The notes under the pieces were generated by a model. The model worked only from the letters and a program-made list of their open reading frames with translations, ran no database searches and was not told the origin of the DNA. From positions 1-39,868 of the IMG/VR virus record IMGVR_UViG_3300042371_000286: a DNA stretch of 39,868 nt; one strand, given 5' to 3'. The translations under genes and the position numbers were made by a program. Source of the DNA: a virus. Positions 39,799 through 39,868 of the stretch are shown piece by piece. Position 1 is the first letter of the stretch. Each line of letters starts with the position of its first letter.

Positions 39799-39830
39799 TT
39801 TAACTTAGTGGCAGAATTGCCACAATGTTA
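39799..39830 (-). repeat. 32-bp dyad element, copy 6 (variant, after a gene)
   Basis: Minus strand: TAACATT, GTGGCA-ATTC-TGCCAC, TAAGTTAAA. It differs from the others in the downstream flank (TAAGTTAAA for GAAGTTAAC), is followed by a terminator and not by an SD, and begins with the stop codon of the partial gene. Confidence 0.75.
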
Positions 39831-39868
39831 CTTGGTTGATTTTGCCAATTTAGCAATCTCACCAAAAT
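39828..39868 (-). CDS. C-terminal end of an unknown protein (partial)
   Basis: A frame open to the window edge ends in FGEIAKLAKSTK and a TAA at 39828-39830. The basic helical end, the following terminator and the coincidence of the stop with dyad copy 6 (as at copies 1 and 3) support a real gene end. Identity cannot be determined. Confidence 0.5.
   Translation of the reverse strand, partial: FGEIAKLAKSTK

Larger units (their letters stand above)
38966..39827. other. 862-bp non-coding control region, candidate origin
   Basis: No convincing gene is seen on either strand. The region is AT-rich and packed with short repeats: 33-bp tandem repeats (39092-39169), many TTACGTA words, three GACA-N3-TGTC dyads, an 18-bp dyad at 39332, and repeated GTGAACTTCGT. 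It is the only gap of more than 300 bp in the window. Such density is usual for a replication origin or a major regulatory region. Confidence 0.55.

Overview
The window is most simply read as a large part of a tailed double-stranded DNA phage genome (Caudoviricetes, probably podovirus-like) that infects a bacterium. It is AT-rich and almost fully coding, with short overlaps of the ATGA/TAATG type and strong Shine-Dalgarno (SD) sites. I see no tRNA, rRNA, IS element, integrase or CRISPR array. Terminase, portal and major capsid genes are absent and presumably lie outside the window. The host cannot be named from the sequence; the protein style (gp10-like tail stabilization protein, Gly/Gln-rich internal virion proteins, a very large polyvalent protein) resembles phages from aquatic metagenomes.

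Layout. Positions 2-15903, plus strand, form the late arm: the end of an unknown gene, a 2OG-Fe(II) oxygenase and a cupin, a lysis cassette (M15 peptidase, holin-like protein, Rz with an embedded Rz1), a tail stabilization protein, then adhesion/ejection-type virion proteins ending in a 2086-residue protein with an HEXXH motif. Positions 15898-38920, minus strand, form the early/middle arm. It reads from right to left: two related XRE regulators; small membrane and zinc-ribbon proteins; a MoxR ATPase / VWA-metallopeptidase / DUF3150-like module; VRR-NUC nuclease; family A DNA polymerase; DUF3310; Cas4-like and HNH nucleases; an SNF2-type helicase; a candidate ssDNA-binding protein; and a primase-ATPase. 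The two arms converge and share a CTATAG palindrome as both stop codons (15898-15903).

Regulation. Minus-strand genes are served by several near-consensus sigma70 promoters (38291, 35841, 23749, 22191, 20570), so host RNA polymerase probably transcribes them. Six copies of a 32-bp element with an invariant GTGGCA/TGCCAC dyad and a variable 4-nt centre are found on the minus strand. Five lie just upstream of an SD and start codon, and several begin exactly at the stop codon of the preceding gene. Positions 38966-39827 are an 862-bp non-coding region with 33-bp tandem repeats, many TTACGTAA-type words, GACA-N3-TGTC dyads and an intrinsic terminator. It is the best candidate for an origin or control region.

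Most likely unexplained system: the regulated MoxR/VWA/DUF3150 transcription unit together with the repeated dyad element that punctuates it and the other early operons.
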